Assembly: GCF_000828655.1 (NCBI RefSeq)
Contig: NZ_AP014509.1
Location: forward strand, 1 to 64,000
Direction: 5' to 3'
DNA length: 64,000 nt
Origin: Thermotoga caldifontis AZM44c09
GTDB taxonomy: Bacteria > Thermotogota > Thermotogae > Thermotogales > DSM-5069
Part shown: positions 53,931 to 62,446 of the stretch, one piece after another
Layout: every line of letters begins with the position of its first letter
Position numbering within the stretch: position 1 is the stretch's first letter
Notes under the pieces: model-generated
What the model was told of the DNA's origin: nothing
Seen by the model: only the letters and a program-made list of their open reading frames with translations
Database searches by the model: none
Program-made: the position numbers and the translations under genes

Positions 53931-55127
53931 ATGGTGAAGGTTTGGATCGAAAAGGTTCTCACCGATCCAGAGGTTTATCTTCTGAGGATCGACGATGGAG
54001 AGATCAAATACTTCGAGGCCAGCTGGGACATTCCAGAAGGTATCAGTTACAACGCTTACCTTGTGAAACTGAACGGTGCAAACGTTTTGATCGACGGCTG
54101 GAAGAAGAACTACAGCAACGATTTCCTCAAGGCACTTTCAAGCCTCATCGATCCAAAGGACATCACACACATCATCGTCAACCACAGTGAGCCGGACCAC
54201 AGCGGAACGCTTCCTGACGTACTGAACGCGAACAAGAACAAAGCGAAGGTGATCGCTTCGAACTTCGCCAAGAAACTCCTCGAAAGCTTTTACGGCATCA
54301 CGAACGTGGAGGCGGTCTCGGACGACCAGCAGATGCGGATCGGCGAGAAAACCTTCCGTTTCGTCATGACGCCCTGGCTGCACTGGCCAGACACGATGGT
54401 GACCTACCTGGAGGGAGTTCTGTTCGGCTGCGACGTTGGAGGAGGTTATTCGTTACCAGCAGCCATCGACGATTCGGACGAAAGGATCGTGGAGGAGTAC
54501 CTCCCGTACGTGACCAAATACATCGTGACCGTGATAGGACATTACAAAAGCTACATCGTGGAGGGCGCGAAGAAATTATCGAACCTCGACATAAAAGTCT
54601 TGTTACCCGGCCACGGACTGATATGGAAAAAAGATCCTCAAAGACTTCTGCAACACTACGTGAACGTCGCAAACGGCGTGGCTCAGGAAAAGAAGATCCT
54701 TGTCGTTTACGACTCCATGTACGGTTTCGTCGAGAACGTGATGAACAGAGTCCTGGGCGTGTTGAAAGAAAAAGGTTACAACCTTGTCGTTCACAGATTC
54801 ACCGATCAACACGACTCTCCCCTGAGCGAAATCCTGAAAGATGTGCCTGACAGTCGCGCGCTCGTGTTCGGTGTTTCGACGTACGAAGCCGACATCCATC
54901 CCAAGATGAGGTACGTCCTCTACGAGATCATGGACAAGGCGAACTACGAGAAACCCGTGCTCTTTTTCGGCGTTCATGGCTGGGCGGCGTCCGTTGAACT
55001 CACGGTGAAAAAAATTCTGAAAGATTCAAAATTCAAGTTCGTGTCCTTCGTCGAAACGAAAGGCGGCAGAGTCGACGAAGAAAGAATGAAGCAGGCGATG
55101 GAAGGATTTTTGAAGGAGCTGGAGTGA
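53931..55127 (+). CDS. fprA: Flavodiiron protein (FprA/ROO-type oxygen reductase)
   Basis: About 398 residues. The N-terminal beta-lactamase-like domain holds a diiron site (VNHSEPDHSGTLPDVL, HWPDTMVTYL, and GCDVGGGYS). The C-terminal flavodoxin domain binds FMN (LVVYDSMYGFVENVMNRVLG, FGVSTYEAD). Known members reduce O2 to water, or NO to N2O, with electrons from rubredoxin. The rubredoxin reductase gene follows with overlap. ATG 53931 is chosen; GTG 53925 would add two residues. Confidence 0.95.
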   Translation: MVKVWIEKVLTDPEVYLLRIDDGEIKYFEASWDIPEGISYNAYLVKLNGANVLIDGWKKNYSNDFLKALSSLIDPKDITHIIVNHSEPDHSGTLPDVLNANKNKAKVIASNFAKKLLESFYGITNVEAVSDDQQMRIGEKTFRFVMTPWLHWPDTMVTYLEGVLFGCDVGGGYSLPAAIDDSDERIVEEYLPYVTKYIVTVIGHYKSYIVEGAKKLSNLDIKVLLPGHGLIWKKDPQRLLQHYVNVANGVAQEKKILVVYDSMYGFVENVMNRVLGVLKEKGYNLVVHRFTDQHDSPLSEILKDVPDSRALVFGVSTYEADIHPKMRYVLYEIMDKANYEKPVLFFGVHGWAASVELTVKKILKDSKFKFVSFVETKGGRVDEERMKQAMEGFLKELE

Positions 55128-55132
55128 AGAGT

Positions 55133-56212
55133 ATGAAAGTCGTGATCGTTGGGAACGGCCCCGGTGGGGTGGAACTCGCGAAGCTTTTAGCGAAAGAACA
55201 CGACGTGACGATCGTCGAGAAAGAAGAGATACCTCACTACGTCAAGCCCATGATGAGCCACTACGTGGCAGGAGATGCCGACAAGTCACAGCTGTTTCCG
55301 TATCCGCTGGACTGGTACAGGAAGAACCGCATAGAACTGCTCCTCAAGACTGAAGCGAGAAGGATCGACGCCGAAAACAAGATCCTTCACACCGACGCGG
55401 GTGCTCTGAGTTTCGATGTGCTCGTGCTCGCAACGGGTGCCAGGGCCCGAAAAATAACGGTGCCCGGTGCGGAGAACATGCTCACGCTGAGAACTTGGCA
55501 GGATGCGGAGAAGCTCAAAGAAAGGCTCGAAAAAGAGAAAGAGCTGTTGATCGTTGGGGCGGGCTTCATCGGACTGGAACTGGCTGGGAACCTTGCGAAA
55601 AAAGGCTACAGGATCAGAGTGGTTGAGAAGACAAACTCTCTGCTCAATCTCGAGAAGGAACTGACCGAAAGGATAAAAGAGAGGCTCGAAAGTTACGGTG
55701 TCGAGTTCTTCCTCGGTAGGGACATCGAAAGGATAGAGAAAGACGTCCTGGTGACGGACAAAGAAGAGATCCCCGCAAGGCTGATACTCTGCGCGATCGG
55801 TATCGTTCCCGAGATCGAGCTCGCGAAAGAAAGCGGTGCGAAGGTGAACAGGGGCGTTCTCGTCGACAAAAAATTCAGAACGTCCCTGCCGAACGTTTAC
55901 GCCATAGGGGACTGCGCCGAATTCGAGGGGATCATTTCAGGCACGGCGAAAGCGGCCATGGATCAGGCAAAGGTGCTGGCGAACATCCTGAGCGGACTAT
56001 CCAACGAATTCGATTTTCAGTTCAGATCCTCCTACTTCAAATTCGCCGACCTGCCGGTGGCGATCCTTGGTCGTCTTGAGGGCGAGCCGAGATGGATAGA
56101 CGAACGCACCAGAGCTTTTTATAAGGACGATCGCATCGTCGGTGTTGTCGTCCTTGAGGACATCAAGCAAGCCCGCGCGTGGGAAGAGAGGCTCAGGAAA
56201 AACTCAGTCTGA
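55133..56212 (+). CDS. NADH:rubredoxin oxidoreductase-like flavoprotein
   Basis: About 359 residues with two dinucleotide folds: FAD site VVIVGNGPGGVELAKLL, NAD site LLIVGAGFIGLELAGNLA, the ATGARARK linker and YAIGDCAEFEG near the FAD. The EIPHYVKPMMSHYVAG region resembles T. maritima TM0754-type NROs. It likely passes NADH electrons to rubredoxin (57605-57766), then to the flavodiiron protein. ATG 55133 has GGAG at good spacing; GTG 55124 overlaps the upstream stop. Confidence 0.92.
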   Translation: MKVVIVGNGPGGVELAKLLAKEHDVTIVEKEEIPHYVKPMMSHYVAGDADKSQLFPYPLDWYRKNRIELLLKTEARRIDAENKILHTDAGALSFDVLVLATGARARKITVPGAENMLTLRTWQDAEKLKERLEKEKELLIVGAGFIGLELAGNLAKKGYRIRVVEKTNSLLNLEKELTERIKERLESYGVEFFLGRDIERIEKDVLVTDKEEIPARLILCAIGIVPEIELAKESGAKVNRGVLVDKKFRTSLPNVYAIGDCAEFEGIISGTAKAAMDQAKVLANILSGLSNEFDFQFRSSYFKFADLPVAILGRLEGEPRWIDERTRAFYKDDRIVGVVVLEDIKQARAWEERLRKNSV

Positions 56213-56215
56213 ATC

Positions 56216-57517
56216 CTATTGATCCTTCCAGTCCAGCAACCTCTTTTCACCTTCGAGTTTTTTGATGTCGGTGACATCTTGGACGAGTTCCAATGTTCCC
56301 AGATATTCGCCGTTTCTGCTGTGAACCGGAAAGTATCTTATGTGAACCAGCCTTCCACCGAGGTTTATCCAGAACTCCGCCACTCGCTTTCTTCCCTCTT
56401 TGAAGGATTTCAAGATCCTGTTGACGATGTGCACGCTCCTCGGCGGATGACAGAACTGAACGGGTCTTCCTATGACCGTGATGGCTCTGTGGAATATCCT
56501 CTGGCCGTGCGAGAAGAACTTGACCCTGTCGTTCTCATCGATGAAGGTGATGTCCAACGGCAGGGTCCTGAAAATGGCTTCGAGTTCTTCAACGTTGAGG
56601 AAACCGCTTCTAAACTCGAGATCTTTTTCTTTACGCACCATGTAATTGTCTGGAGTGAGTGTGCCGACAACTTTTCTGACCTCTTCCGGCATCTTTCGGT
56701 AGGTTTCTTCGTCCACTCTGGGATCTATCTCGAACGGTAACAACGGCTTCTGTGACGGTTGCCATTCTCTCTTCACATCAATCTTGTAGAAGCCGATCTC
56801 CTCTTCGAACTGGCTCACGGCAGCCCACTCACCTTCCGAGAGGAGCACCAGCAAGGTGGGATAGAGGATGTTGTTCTCTCTGAAGACCATGTCCGCCATC
56901 ATGCGGGACAGCTCGAGTGATTCCTTCTTCAAACGTTCTTCATCTTTTGAAGTTTCGTACAGATCCAGAACCAGTTTCACCTTCAACCTTATCTCATCGT
57001 GTTTGGACCAGAGGACACTCGGTACTGCGGTGATCCCTCTCCTTTCCAGATAAGGAAAAACAAGCATCTCTTCTCTGGTGTAATGTGTGAACCCTATGTT
57101 TCTCATCTGTCTCAAGAGTTCCTTCAACCTGCTCAAAAGTTCGCCTTTCTTTTCCCCTTCAGGCAGCGAGAAGGCAGTCGAAGCCAGCAGAGAGAGCGCT
57201 TCTGAATCTTTCAGGATTTCCTTGTTTTCCTCGAACAAGTTCCTCAGAGGATGACCCTGGGGAAGTTCCTCAATCTTGCTCGATGCTCCGCTCACGGCCC
57301 CCCTGAATAGCTCCACGTGAAGGTCGCACATCTTCACGATGTCTCTCACCGTTATCTCGCCTTCTCTGAGGAGTTCCTGCTCGATGGTGGCAATCTCGAA
57401 GGGTGAAAGCTTCGAGATGATCTCGCCGAACTCTTCCTTCAGAGATTCGATGCTCTCACCCTGATGAAGCCTCTTCAGAATGGTCTTGAAAAGTTCTACC
57501 TTTTCCTTCTGTTCCAC
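56216..57517 (-). CDS. DUF438/hemerythrin/PAS sensor-like protein
   Basis: 433 residues. The N-terminus is DUF438 (ILKRLHQGESIESLKEEFGE, LSPFEIATIEQELL). The middle resembles hemerythrin (GFTHYTREEMLVFPYLERR, SVLWSKHDEIRLKVKL, ENNILYPTLLVLL), which would bind a diiron-O2 site. The C-terminus is PAS-like (LPLDITFIDENDRVKFFS, PVQFCHPPRSVHIVN). This order is common in anaerobes and thought to be oxygen/redox-linked. GTG 57517 with AGGAGGG, shortly after a terminator. Confidence 0.88.
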   Translation of the reverse strand: MEQKEKVELFKTILKRLHQGESIESLKEEFGEIISKLSPFEIATIEQELLREGEITVRDIVKMCDLHVELFRGAVSGASSKIEELPQGHPLRNLFEENKEILKDSEALSLLASTAFSLPEGEKKGELLSRLKELLRQMRNIGFTHYTREEMLVFPYLERRGITAVPSVLWSKHDEIRLKVKLVLDLYETSKDEERLKKESLELSRMMADMVFRENNILYPTLLVLLSEGEWAAVSQFEEEIGFYKIDVKREWQPSQKPLLPFEIDPRVDEETYRKMPEEVRKVVGTLTPDNYMVRKEKDLEFRSGFLNVEELEAIFRTLPLDITFIDENDRVKFFSHGQRIFHRAITVIGRPVQFCHPPRSVHIVNRILKSFKEGRKRVAEFWINLGGRLVHIRYFPVHSRNGEYLGTLELVQDVTDIKKLEGEKRLLDWKDQ

Positions 57518-57534
57518 GGATCCTTCCCTCCTTT

Positions 57535-57559
57535 TTAAAAAAGCCCCCTCGCGGGGGCT
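57535..57559 (-). terminator. Terminator between rubredoxin and the hemerythrin gene
   Basis: AGCCCCC-TCGC-GGGGGCT stem (7 bp) with, on the minus strand, TTTTTT immediately after. It should end the rubrerythrin-SOR-rubredoxin message; the DUF438 gene starts 18 nt further on and may get only read-through. Confidence 0.8.
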
Positions 57560-57604
57560 CCATTTTTTGTGAAAGACTCGGTTCGATCGGCGCAATCAAC
57601 GCGC

Positions 57605-57766
57605 TCATTCGACCGGTTCAAACTGGTCTTTCGAAGCTCCGCACAGCGGACAGACCCAATCGTCCGGCAACGCCTCGAAAGGTGTTCCCGGAGGTACGTT
57701 GGCATCAGGATCGCCCACTTCTGGATCGTAGATGTAACCGCACAGCATGCAGCGATATTTCTTCAT
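57605..57766 (-). CDS. Rubredoxin
   Basis: A 53-residue gene read directly from the sequence: [20 protein letters not shown] at the N-terminus and [19 protein letters not shown] at the C-terminus. The two CxxCG pairs bind one iron; the intervening FEALPDDW is typical. It carries electrons from NADH:rubredoxin reductase to flavodiiron protein, superoxide reductase or rubrerythrin. It follows SOR by 9 nt. Confidence 0.97.
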   Translation of the reverse strand: MKKYRCMLCGYIYDPEVGDPDANVPPGTPFEALPDDWVCPLCGASKDQFEPVE

Positions 57767-57775
57767 GTTTCCACC

Positions 57776-58171
57776 TCATTCTTCAACGACGATCTTCTTG
57801 CTGCTCTCCCAGAGACCGTGTATGTTGCAGTAAGACAGTGCCAGTATGGTGCCGGATCTGTTCAACTTCACCTTGCTCACCACGACGGGTTCTGTGTAGA
57901 CCGCGCCCGTGTTCGGACCCTGGACGGATTCTCCGTGTGCGCTGAATTCGTACTTTCCTACCTCGTAAATGTAGGGATCACCATCTGGCTGGAAGAAGAC
58001 CTGAATCCATCTGATGTGATGCTCCGTCGTGTTGGGATGTGGAATTTCTTTCCCGACGGTGACCGTGATCTGGACTGGTTCGTTCTTCTTAACCTTATCG
58101 GGTGCCTCGATGACCGGAACGTGCTTTTCCTTTTTGAAATCTTCACTCTTGATGAAATCTGCCAGTTTCAT
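57776..58171 (-). CDS. Superoxide reductase (neelaredoxin)
   Basis: Reduces superoxide to peroxide without making O2. The 131 residues keep the Fe(His)4(Cys) ligands: EKHVPVIEAP, EHHIRWIQVFF and SYCNIHGLWESS. There is no N-terminal desulforedoxin domain, so it is a class II (neelaredoxin) form. ATG 58171 has GAGGAGGG upstream; the longer frame runs into the rubrerythrin gene. Confidence 0.96.
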   Translation of the reverse strand: MKLADFIKSEDFKKEKHVPVIEAPDKVKKNEPVQITVTVGKEIPHPNTTEHHIRWIQVFFQPDGDPYIYEVGKYEFSAHGESVQGPNTGAVYTEPVVVSKVKLNRSGTILALSYCNIHGLWESSKKIVVEE

Positions 58172-58182
58172 GTTTTCCCTCC

Positions 58183-58695
58183 TCAAACGGAGAATTCCCT
58201 GTAGGAATTCTTCGGAGCCCCACAGACTGGACACTTCTCGGGTGGTTCGTTCTCGACCGTGTGGCCGCAGACAGGGCAGATGTAGATCTTCGCGGCTGGA
58301 TAGTCTTCTTTCTTTTCGACGAGCTGCTTCGCCTTCTTGTACATCTCCGCATGGATCTTCTCAGCTTCCCAGGCGAACTTCGTGCTCCTCTCTGCACCTT
58401 TCTCCTGCTGAAACTGTGCGACCGTGTTGTAGACCGGATACATCTCGTTGATCTCGAACGTTTCGCCGTCGATGCACTGCTGCACGTTCTCAGGCATTTC
58501 CCTGTAGATCTTTCCGAGTTCTCTGTAATGATTCCGTGCATGAACAAACTCTGCGTAGGCGATGGCTCTGAAAAGGTTCGCGAGTTTCTTGAGTCCTCTC
58601 TGTTCGGCTTCCTCCGCGAAGATCAAATACTTCATGTGTGCCATGCTTTCTCCCGCGAAGGCGTCCTCGAGGAACTTCTTCGTCATCTCCCTCAC
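58183..58695 (-). CDS. Rubrerythrin
   Basis: Peroxide-reducing protein: an N-terminal four-helix diiron domain (FAGESMAHMKYLIFAEEAEQ, RAIAYAEFVHARNHY, AEKIHAEMY) and a C-terminal rubredoxin domain (YICPVCGHTVENEPPEKCPVCGA, CxxC pairs). About 170 residues. GTG 58695 has GGGGGTGG upstream; ATG 58686 is possible. First gene of the minus-strand set with SOR and rubredoxin. Confidence 0.95.
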   Translation of the reverse strand: MREMTKKFLEDAFAGESMAHMKYLIFAEEAEQRGLKKLANLFRAIAYAEFVHARNHYRELGKIYREMPENVQQCIDGETFEINEMYPVYNTVAQFQQEKGAERSTKFAWEAEKIHAEMYKKAKQLVEKKEDYPAAKIYICPVCGHTVENEPPEKCPVCGAPKNSYREFSV

Positions 58696-58726
58696 AAGAC
58701 CACCCCCTGAAAGCTTTCTCAATTTG

Positions 58727-58732
58727 ATTGTA
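58727..58732 (-). promoter_or_regulatory. -10 element of the rubrerythrin operon
   Basis: Minus strand: TGG-TACAAT, an extended -10 sequence 31 nt before the GTG start. The -35 match is poor. No PerR-like palindrome was recognised. Confidence 0.45.
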
Positions 58733-58780
58733 CCACATTTTTTCTGAATGGAACCATTTCAATGTTCAAACGATTGAAGT

Positions 58781-59446
58781 TCACCGTTCAGACACGAACC
58801 ACACCGTCTCGCGTTTTCCACGAACGTGGCGCGCCGGGATTGGACTATCGAGCAGGACCTCGGCGAGCCTCTTCTTTTTCTCTTCCCCTCCGATCACGAA
58901 AAAGATGTACTCTGCACTGTTCAGAGCGTTGAAGGTCAGCGAAATCCTACGAACATGAGGATCTCCTGCGGCAGGGGTCGTGACCACCCATCTTTCACTC
59001 TTACCGAGTTCCACATCGAAGATCGAAGCGACATGACCGTCCGGTCCCATGCCGAGGATACAGACGTCGAAGTGGTCGGTGGTGTTCCTTATTTCTCTTT
59101 CGTACCTCTCTGCACACCGTTCCAAAGGCAGATTGGTATCGACGAAGTGAACGTTTTCGTCTGGAACAGAAACTTTTTTGAAAAGCGCTTCGCTGATGTT
59201 TTTGAAGTTGCTCCGTTCAGAATCGAGCGGCACGTACCTCTCATCGCTCAGAAAGAAGTGTATTTTCTCCCACTGTATGTTGTAGCGAGCGAGGGTCTCG
59301 TAGACGGGGATCGGAGTCTTGCCACCCGCCAGAACGATGAAGAGTTTTTCTTTCTCTGAGAGTAGAGATCTGAGCTTTTCGAAGATCACGTTCGCCGTGA
59401 ACTCGACGAAGCCTTCATCCAGAAGGTAGATCACGGTCTTAGCCAT
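58781..59446 (-). CDS. pgl: 6-phosphogluconolactonase
   Basis: Hydrolyses 6-phosphogluconolactone. The 221 residues have [46 protein letters not shown] and the C-terminal [21 protein letters not shown] 59446 is inside the end of zwf (16-nt overlap). The open frame further upstream is out-of-frame zwf sequence. Confidence 0.95.
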   Translation of the reverse strand: MAKTVIYLLDEGFVEFTANVIFEKLRSLLSEKEKLFIVLAGGKTPIPVYETLARYNIQWEKIHFFLSDERYVPLDSERSNFKNISEALFKKVSVPDENVHFVDTNLPLERCAERYEREIRNTTDHFDVCILGMGPDGHVASIFDVELGKSERWVVTTPAAGDPHVRRISLTFNALNSAEYIFFVIGGEEKKKRLAEVLLDSPIPARHVRGKRETVWFVSER

Positions 59447-60939
59447 CGCCTGCCGTCCCTCTCTATCAGTTCGTCGGCCTCCTTTGGTCCCCAGCTGCCG
59501 GCTCTGTAGATCTCGGGCGCGAAACGCTCCGGTTCTCTTTCCCAGGCCTTCAGGATTGGATCGAGCAACTGCCAGGAAACTTCCAGATCGTCCTTCCTCA
59601 TGAACAGCGTCGGATCGCCCAGCAAAACGTCCAGAATCAACCTCTCGTAGGCGTCCGGCAGTTTCACACCGAAGTGATCTTCGTATTTGAAGTCCATGCT
59701 GAGCAACTGTGGAACCATTCCAGGGCAGGGACGTTTGAGCTGAAAGCACAGGGATATACCCTCGTTCGGTTGAATCGTGAAGATGATGGCGTTCGGTTCG
59801 ATCTGTTCAACGGAAAGGCTTGAAAACACCGAGTGGGGAACTTTCTTAAAGACCACGGCGATCTGCGTTATTTTCTTTGCGAGTCTCTTTCCTGAGCGCA
59901 GGTAGAACGGCACACCGCTCCATCTCCAGTTGTCTATGAACAGTTTCATGGCGACGAAGGTCTCGACGTTCGAATCCGGAGCCACACCGGGTTCTTCTCT
60001 GTAGGAAGGAATGTATTTTCCATCGATCACGTTCGAACCGTACTGACCCCTGACGATCCAGTTCTTCAGTTCCTCCACTTTGAAAGGCCTAATGGATCTG
60101 AGAAGCTTGATCCTCTCGTCCCTGAAGCTTTCGGCGTTGAAGCTGGCGGGTGGCTCCATCGCAACCAGGGCGAGCAACTGAAGCATGTGGTTCTGGAACA
60201 TGTCTCTCAACAGGCCTGTGGTTTCGAAATAGCCGGCTCTGTGTTCCACGCCGATATCTTCCGCGATCGTTATTTGAACGTGGTCCACGAACTTGTTGTT
60301 CCAGATCTCTTCGAAGATGAAGTTGGCGAATCTGAACACGAGGATGTTCTGCACCGTTTCTTTTCCAAGGTAGTGATCGATCCTGTATATCTGGTGTTCT
60401 CTGAACGATCTCTGAAGCGTTTCTTCGAGTGCCCGCGCGGAATTCAAGTCCTTCCCGAACGGCTTTTCGATCACGATCCTCGTTTTGGGATTCTCTTCAC
60501 TGTTCAGACCGACCCTCGAGAGATTCTCGATGATGGGAACGTAGACGTCAGGAGGGACGGCCAAATAGAACACCAGTGTCTTCGCATGTGTTCCTTTCAA
60601 AAGTTTTTCTAAGGAATCCTTCAGGTGCCTGAAGCTCTCTTCGCTTCGATAATCGATCGACGCGTAGTAGCACTTGCTGGAAAACTCAGAATCCACTTTC
60701 AAACGTTGCCTGAAATCTTCGTCCGACATCGGCGTTCTCGCCACACCGAGCACGAAGAAATCCTTTGGAAGAACGTTCGCCCTGAACAGACTGTTCAACG
60801 CCGGCACGAGCTTTCTCTTCGTGAGGTCTCCCGATGCACCGAATATGACCATGCCGAAAGGTTCGTTCACCTTTGGAAAACAACTCAGATCCGTGACCAC
60901 GTTCTCGGGACATGTCTTCGGTTCAACTCGACAGTTCAA
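59431..60939 (-). CDS. zwf: Glucose-6-phosphate dehydrogenase
   Basis: First enzyme of the oxidative pentose phosphate pathway; 502 residues. [16 protein letters not shown] is the coenzyme site, [21 protein letters not shown] the substrate site, and [13 protein letters not shown] and [14 protein letters not shown] are also typical. TTG 60939 follows GAGGTGG. It is co-transcribed with pgl. Confidence 0.96.
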   Translation of the reverse strand: MNCRVEPKTCPENVVTDLSCFPKVNEPFGMVIFGASGDLTKRKLVPALNSLFRANVLPKDFFVLGVARTPMSDEDFRQRLKVDSEFSSKCYYASIDYRSEESFRHLKDSLEKLLKGTHAKTLVFYLAVPPDVYVPIIENLSRVGLNSEENPKTRIVIEKPFGKDLNSARALEETLQRSFREHQIYRIDHYLGKETVQNILVFRFANFIFEEIWNNKFVDHVQITIAEDIGVEHRAGYFETTGLLRDMFQNHMLQLLALVAMEPPASFNAESFRDERIKLLRSIRPFKVEELKNWIVRGQYGSNVIDGKYIPSYREEPGVAPDSNVETFVAMKLFIDNWRWSGVPFYLRSGKRLAKKITQIAVVFKKVPHSVFSSLSVEQIEPNAIIFTIQPNEGISLCFQLKRPCPGMVPQLLSMDFKYEDHFGVKLPDAYERLILDVLLGDPTLFMRKDDLEVSWQLLDPILKAWEREPERFAPEIYRAGSWGPKEADELIERDGRRWLRP

Positions 60940-61112
60940 AATTCCACCTCGATTCTATTTTAACCACGATAGTTCAAAGCGGATTAAGAAAGCTCAAAAA
61001 CGCTACAGTTTCCTGGAGAAACTCGATTTCTAACGGTGAACCACTGTGCCGAGAGAAGACGGTAACCACACGTGTTAGAATAGGTGTAGATAGAAGATTG
61101 GAGTGAGGAAGT

Positions 61113-62426
61113 GTGGATCTCACGATCAAAGTACCTCTCAAATCTTTTGTTAAGCTTTTCAGAGAAATGAAAGTCTTAGAATACAAGTATTTTGTGAAAC
61201 ATTCCATACAGGTAGCGAAATTAACGATGAAGATCGCAGAGAAGCTGGATCTTCCTTACGATAGAGATAACGCGTATCTTTTAGGCCTGTTCCACGACCT
61301 CGGGCTGATCTTGAAGGCGTCGATTGAAAACTACGATCTGTTCGCCGACATGTTCAGAAGGGTTCCAGACCTGGAAAGGGTGGTGACAACGCTCGACAGG
61401 CAAGATCAGCACTCGGCCATCTCCTACATGATAGCACGCCAGAGTAAACCTCTCTGTCCTGTCTGCGCGAGGGCTATCCTCTATCACCACACACCCTTTC
61501 AAAAGATAAAGGAAGACGATGATCTGATCCTCTTATCCAGTAGTATCAAAACGGCCGATTTGATTTCGCTCGCCGCTCTGAAACAGGAAGAGACGAACAA
61601 AGAACTGGACGCGGAGTTCTTCACCCATGTGATTTCTTCGATCAAGAAGGATGCAGGCATACCGGACGATGTGAAGAAAGCCGCCGTCGATGTACTGCTT
61701 GACGTCATCGCGAACTCTATCATCAGCGACGATGATCTGTGTTTCGATTCCGACCAGAAGCTAGACATCACAGATTTCAAACAGCTCGCCAGAATAATTG
61801 CCACCTTGCTGGACTTTCGAAGCCCGTACACGAGAAATCACACCTTCGTCTGCATGAAAATAGCGGAAATACTCAGTGGAGAAACGCTGGGCGATGCGGA
61901 CGTAACTTTGATCAGCACCGCCGCCTTGCTACACGATATAGGAAAGATCAAAACCCCACTGAGCATACTGCACAAGAGAGGCAGGCTCGATGCGGAGGAA
62001 TTCGTTATAATGAAGAGACACGTGGTCGACACGTATTACATGCTGGAACGTGCGGACCTCAGAGTTTTTTCCATCATCGGTGCGGCGCACCACGAGAGAC
62101 TCGATGGGAGCGGTTATCCTCTCGGATTGAGAGATGAACAGCTGCTGTACCACCAGAAGATCATACAGATCTGCGACGTTTTTTCCGCGCTCGTGGAAGA
62201 AAGGCCATACCGAAGTGCGCTGAGCATCGAAGAAGCGCTCGGGGTGATCGAAAAAGAGGTTGCACACGGTAAACTCGACGCAGGCATCTTTGAAAGGCTC
62301 AAGGCAATAGCCCGCAACTACGACCTTAAAGAACTAATCTCTTTCAAACACGTGTTTGAAGAACTGTTCCAAGAGGATGTTGATGAAGTGAGTCAGATGA
62401 TCAGCCTGGAAGCGGAAAAAATTTAA
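61113..62426 (+). CDS. Tandem HD / HD-GYP phosphodiesterase-like protein
   Basis: 437 residues. The N-terminal ~170 contain a first HD-type region ([26 protein letters not shown]). The second half is an HD-GYP domain: [62 protein letters not shown]. The GYP motif is intact, so c-di-GMP cleavage is likely; no membrane segment or PAS domain. GTG 61113. An H-NOX chemoreceptor gene follows by 20 nt. Confidence 0.92.
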   Translation: MDLTIKVPLKSFVKLFREMKVLEYKYFVKHSIQVAKLTMKIAEKLDLPYDRDNAYLLGLFHDLGLILKASIENYDLFADMFRRVPDLERVVTTLDRQDQHSAISYMIARQSKPLCPVCARAILYHHTPFQKIKEDDDLILLSSSIKTADLISLAALKQEETNKELDAEFFTHVISSIKKDAGIPDDVKKAAVDVLLDVIANSIISDDDLCFDSDQKLDITDFKQLARIIATLLDFRSPYTRNHTFVCMKIAEILSGETLGDADVTLISTAALLHDIGKIKTPLSILHKRGRLDAEEFVIMKRHVVDTYYMLERADLRVFSIIGAAHHERLDGSGYPLGLRDEQLLYHQKIIQICDVFSALVEERPYRSALSIEEALGVIEKEVAHGKLDAGIFERLKAIARNYDLKELISFKHVFEELFQEDVDEVSQMISLEAEKI

Positions 62427-62446
62427 TCTTTCCGGGAGGGAAGGAC

